NCBI GenBank assembly: GCA_019054805.1
Contig: JAHQIY010000004.1
Location: 5,394,001 to 5,458,000, forward strand
DNA length: 64,000 bases
Direction of reading: 5' to 3'
Origin: Brachionus manjavacas
Lineage: Eukaryota; Rotifera; Eurotatoria; Ploima; Brachionidae
Of this stretch, positions 60,500-64,000 are shown one piece after another. Made by a program: the position numbers and the translations under genes. The notes below the pieces were generated by a model, which saw only the letters and a list, made by a program, of their open reading frames with translations, made no database searches and was not told the origin of the DNA. Within the stretch, counting starts at the first letter, position 1. Each line of letters starts with the position of its first letter.

Positions 60500-61390
60500 T
60501 ATCTAATTATTAATATAATAATATGATAGAATAATTGTTACCATTTGGTCCAAAAAGACAATGATCCTAACTGCAGTAGATTTTTATGCAGATAATTTTT
60601 AGAAAAAAAAAAGAAATGGCTAAAATAGTAAGTGAATAAAAAATTTAAAAACTAATTAAATACTAAAATTTAGTATTAAATCACCCCCAAGTCCCCAGAT
60701 TTGCATCTGGTTGAAATGCTTTGGAATGAAATGCAACAATTCAATTAAATATTTACAATTAAATTTCTTTAGTGAATTTGATCACAAAAATGTTAATTTA
60801 TTAATTTTATTTAATAAATACTTTAGACAAAGCCTTGGTCGAATATAGAGTTAGTCCTTTCTTTCAGTCTTTTGATTGTAATTTTTATAGAATTTTAAAT
60901 AAGTGGAATTTTTGAAATTGTTTTTGAATGATAATGCGATAGAAATCAATCAATTTCAAAAACTTGACTTCTTCTCAAAATTGACCCCCGTTGAAAAAAA
61001 TTTTTTTGAGGAATAAATTTTCCACTAGATTTGCTGTGACTCAATGAAATATAAAATAATAGTTTTTTTAGAACATAAAAAACTTAAAAATAAATTTTAG
61101 ATGCTTTTGTATTCGATGTTGCTTTTACCTTATTTCCAGCAAATGCGAAAATTCTAAAAATTGACACAAATTAATATATGTCAGAATTATTTTGCAGAGT
61201 ATTTGTAGAAGGTGAATTCAGGTGATTCATTGTAAGAAGAATTTTTTTTTTAATTTTAACAGTAAGAAATGTTGCTAAGCTAGTAAAATTACATTAATTT
61301 AGTAAAATTTCGTTAGCTCATAATAATTAACGAAAAATCGCTGTGGAAAATCATTAATGTAATATTTTACAGTATAATTTTTTATTAACA
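60500..61390. other. Intergenic region, nothing recognised
   Basis: AT-rich stretch before the LINE fragment. The phrase CCCAAGTCCCCAGATTTGCATCTGGTTGAAATGCTTTGGAATG-like patch at 60690-60730 is locally less AT-rich and resembles the DLNPIEHLW region of Tc1/mariner transposases, but is too short to call. Confidence 0.3.
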
Positions 61391-61398
61391 TTGTTGAA

Positions 61399-62270
61399 TA
61401 TAAAATCACCTTTGTCCGCCCGCATCTAAAATACGCCGCTGTCGCCTGGTCACCACATCTAAGGAGAGACATCACCACCATAGAGAATGTCCAAAGAAGA
61501 GCCACCAAATTGGTCAAGTAGTTCAAAAACCTTGACTACAGTGAGAGACTGGTGAAACTAAATCTGACCTCCCTGGAGGACAGGAGGACAAGAGGTAATC
61601 TGATTCAATTCTTTAAATGTTACACAGGCACTAAAATTGTTAACTGGAACATAGCTCCGCCTGTCAAAGTCAACGGAATAACAAGAAGAAACTCCAACCA
61701 GCACAGCTATGTGTCCGACCACTCCCAGACACCAATCAACATAGAGAGCACTTTTTCACTTATAGAGTGACAATGCGATGGAACGCCCTACCCCAAGAGA
61801 TCGTTTAATCCCTATCAGTCAACCAATTCAAGAACAGAGTAGATAAGCATAGACGTAAGGAGAAGCCTAGAATGAATGAAGTCCTCAGCCTCGGTAGATT
61901 CGACACGAGTGAATGGTGACTTAACGAATAACTATCTACAGTATGATGAAAGCAGAGCTGGGAAAGTGACTGAGCTCTAATACAGAACACGCTATCACCA
62001 TAGCCAACTGGAGCATCGGACCCGAGGATCCCATCACTCTCAACATCGAATCAAATTACTAACAGCCATCCAGTTCTCCACGGCACTTTTCTTTCTCTTC
62101 AAATATTATTATCATCTTTTAATTAATTATATATTTTCATTTTGACGAATTAGATACATAATGAATAGACATAATGAATTCTACTGATTAAGTGTATATA
62201 TCACAGTTACCATAGATGGGATCCTATTGTTTCCCATCTTCGCTAGTCTTGCTAGCTTGTTGTAACATCT

Positions 62271-62295
<25 letters not shown>
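61399..62295 (+). mobile_element. 5'-truncated non-LTR retrotransposon (CR1/jockey-like RT end plus 3' tail)
   Basis: From about 61399 the sequence reads TFVRPHLKYAAVAWSPHLRR, then TIENVQRRATKLVK, YSERLVKLNLTSLEDRRTRG, NLIQFFKCYTG, and after a frame change YRVTMRWNALPQEIV and QFKNRVDKHRR. This is the usual C-terminal end of a CR1/jockey-type reverse transcriptase (YIRPILEYASxVWSPY, VQRRxTK, LxLxSLExRR, RVVxxWNxLP). Stops at 61519 and near 61768 break the frame. A noncoding 3' region follows and ends in an ATT triplet run (62270-62300). It is clearly less AT-rich than the flanks, which suggests a relatively recent arrival. Confidence 0.8.
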
Positions 62296-62303
<8 letters not shown>

Positions 62304-62368
62304 CTAATTTTTCAAATACTCTTGAATTGTATTTTCAATTTTGGTATAATTTTAACTTTTTTCTTATA

Positions 62369-63142
62369 TTCAAAATCAGAGTTGTTTAGAAGTCACAAGT
62401 CTCAAGTCAAGTCAAAGTCAAGACTTTTTTTTTTTTTTTTTTTTCAAAAGTCCCACCAAAGACTTTAAAATTTTTTTTCAAAAAAAAGTCCAAGTCAAAA
62501 AAAAGCGGAACATCTCTGTTGATCCAATTTTAAAATTGAAAAAAAAAACCATAAATTTTATTTTCTTTAATTTATTTTTGAAAATGGATTAAAAAAACAT
62601 CCTTGAAAGATTTGAATTAATCTGTTCTTTGAAATGGAATGGTTCAAAGATAAATATTTGAGACTTTGCTTACTTTTTTTAGCAAAGTTATAAAAAACTT
62701 TATAATTTTTTTATTATTCTTTGTGTTCATCTGAAATTTTTTTGAATTTTAAATCTTTTTAGTATTACAGCAACAAAAGTAACTTGTGTTTAAGTAATGA
62801 AATCAAAAAGTGTCAATTGCTCCCTTCTTACTCCACCAGATATTATAAAATTAAATCTAGTCTAGTAATTGAAAAATATAGGCCCTTGGCAGGAAGAAGA
62901 AAATTCTATTAACAAGGAAAGAACCATTCCATGTAGCTCAAGTCAACTAACTTTGATTGAAATTTTCTGAGATGATTGAAAGTTTAAAAAAAAAAAGAGC
63001 AAATAAATTTTATTTAAAAAAAAAAATATTAAAAAGTTCTGACTTTTTTTTTGAAAAAAAAAAACAAAAAAGTCCTGACTTGGACTTTTTTTTTGATGAC
63101 TTAGACTTTTTTTTGGGACTTTTAAACAACTCTGTTCAAAAT
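62369..63142. mobile_element. hAT-like nonautonomous element with 8-bp target duplication
   Basis: The 758-bp element 62377-63134 has terminal inverted repeats CAGAGTTGTTTA / TAAACAACTCTG. It is flanked on both sides by the exact 8-bp duplication TTCAAAAT (62369-62376 and 63135-63142). An 8-bp duplication and CAGAG ends fit the hAT superfamily. The inner arms carry repeated AAGTC motifs (AGTCCAAGTC) next to long T runs. The interior has no transposase. A half copy lies in the CNNM intron. Confidence 0.85.
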
Positions 63143-63149
63143 TCTTTTT

Positions 63150-64000
63150 TTAATTAAAATAAAAAATTTTCATCTTATTTACAAAAATGCAGCTAAAAAA
63201 ATTTTAAAACATTTATTTCAATAATTAATCTAATTTAATCTCAAAATTTCCAATATTTTAGGAAGTCTTCTTTTTTATTTAATATTAATAATTTTTAAAT
63301 TATAAATATTCAAAATTGAGAAATCTTTCAACAGTTAAATCAATAAATATTTTCTTTCCGGGTAAAACATGACAATGATTTAATTAATTAAAAAACTTAA
63401 TTCTTATTTAGTTCTAAATTATGTATAATACATATTGTACTTTTAGAGCCAATTTTTTTCGATTTATTTTTAATTTTTCTGTATTTTCATGTTCATTTTG
63501 GTTATTCGTAGAAAAAAACATTGATATCTTCCAAATTAAATCCTGCGATTTTTAAGAATTTAATAAGAGTATAAGAAAATATCATTTTGATCTGGGTCAC
63601 TTATATAAATTCTAAATAGAAAAAAAACAATTTAAAGAAATTAACCTTTCATTCTTGTTAATTTATTCCAAATTTGTTCTAGTATTTGAATTTGAAAAAC
63701 AAGCTTGCATTTGTGAATTTGTATTTAATAGGCTAAAATTCAATAATTAAATAGAATCAAATTGTAAATAAATTAAAATGTTGGACCAATTAATAATTTC
63801 GATTATTTCGAATAAAATCATTTCAGTTTAATTGAAATTAAAATTTAAAATTTAATAAATATTTAAATTTTTAATGAACAAGACATAAATTTAAAATTAT
63901 AAAATTAAACGAAAATCTAATATTAAAATATTTTGAGTCAGGTACATGAATTTTTTTTTTGATTTTATTTTATAAATTACCGGAAAATATTGTTTGCAGA
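63150..64000. other. Intergenic region at the window end
   Basis: AT-rich; no gene or repeat recognised. A gene starting beyond the edge cannot be excluded. Confidence 0.35.

Noticed and set aside
60690..60730. Tc1/mariner-like patch
   Set aside because: Only about a dozen codons look similar; too little to support a call.
1..64000. CRISPR arrays, operons, riboswitches or bacterial defence systems
   Set aside because: Spliced genes, eukaryotic tRNAs and transposons show this is an animal nuclear sequence; no regularly spaced direct repeats were seen.

Overview
This is an AT-rich stretch (roughly three quarters A+T by eye) of an animal nuclear genome. Genes are split by mostly 40-130 bp GT-AG introns. 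The gene set (CNNM transporter, rhotekin, clan-3 P450, tissue-type alkaline phosphatase, ADISSP/C20orf27 family, bifunctional P5CS) is metazoan. Composition and gene style fit a small protostome such as a monogonont rotifer (Brachionus-like). That placement is inference; no sequence search was run.

Protein genes in order: ribosomal protein L35 (+, 5232-6019); P5CS for proline synthesis (+, 7687-10373); eIF4B (-, 14829-17858); an ADISSP/C20orf27-family protein (+, 23052-23555); a 13-exon cytochrome P450 (+, 24697-28025); a CNNM Mg2+ transporter (+, 32650-36783); a diverged ribonucleotide reductase R2 paralogue that has lost most of its iron ligands (+, 38952-40256); a GPI-type alkaline phosphatase (+, 46260-48378); a small basic protein with a KEN motif (+, 53849-54562); and a rhotekin-like protein without a PH domain (+, 56877-58522). 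Exon joins were worked out by hand from splice signals, reading phase and family similarity.

RNA genes: two identical intron-containing tRNA-Ser(AGA) genes form a perfect 119-bp inverted repeat (53423-53725). A tRNA-Asn(GTT) lies at 54408-54481, inside the predicted intron of the KEN gene. A tRNA-derived SINE-like head sits near 60.2 kb.

The rest is AT-rich intergenic DNA with transposon debris: a FLYWCH/MULE relic (29.2-29.95 kb), a hAT transposase relic (49.5-50.25 kb), a non-LTR retrotransposon 3' end (61.4-62.3 kb), and a second LINE scrap (31.45-31.65 kb). Nonautonomous elements include a piggyBac-like MITE with TTAA ends (43030-43249), a hAT-like element with an 8-bp target duplication (62369-63142), a GC-rich element (51061-51647), and several foldbacks, two of them in introns.

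The genes do not form a pathway; they are ordinary neighbours. The item most worth following up is the R2-like pseudoenzyme. Also of note are the tRNA-Ser palindrome, the PH-less rhotekin, and a one-base reading-frame problem in P5CS.
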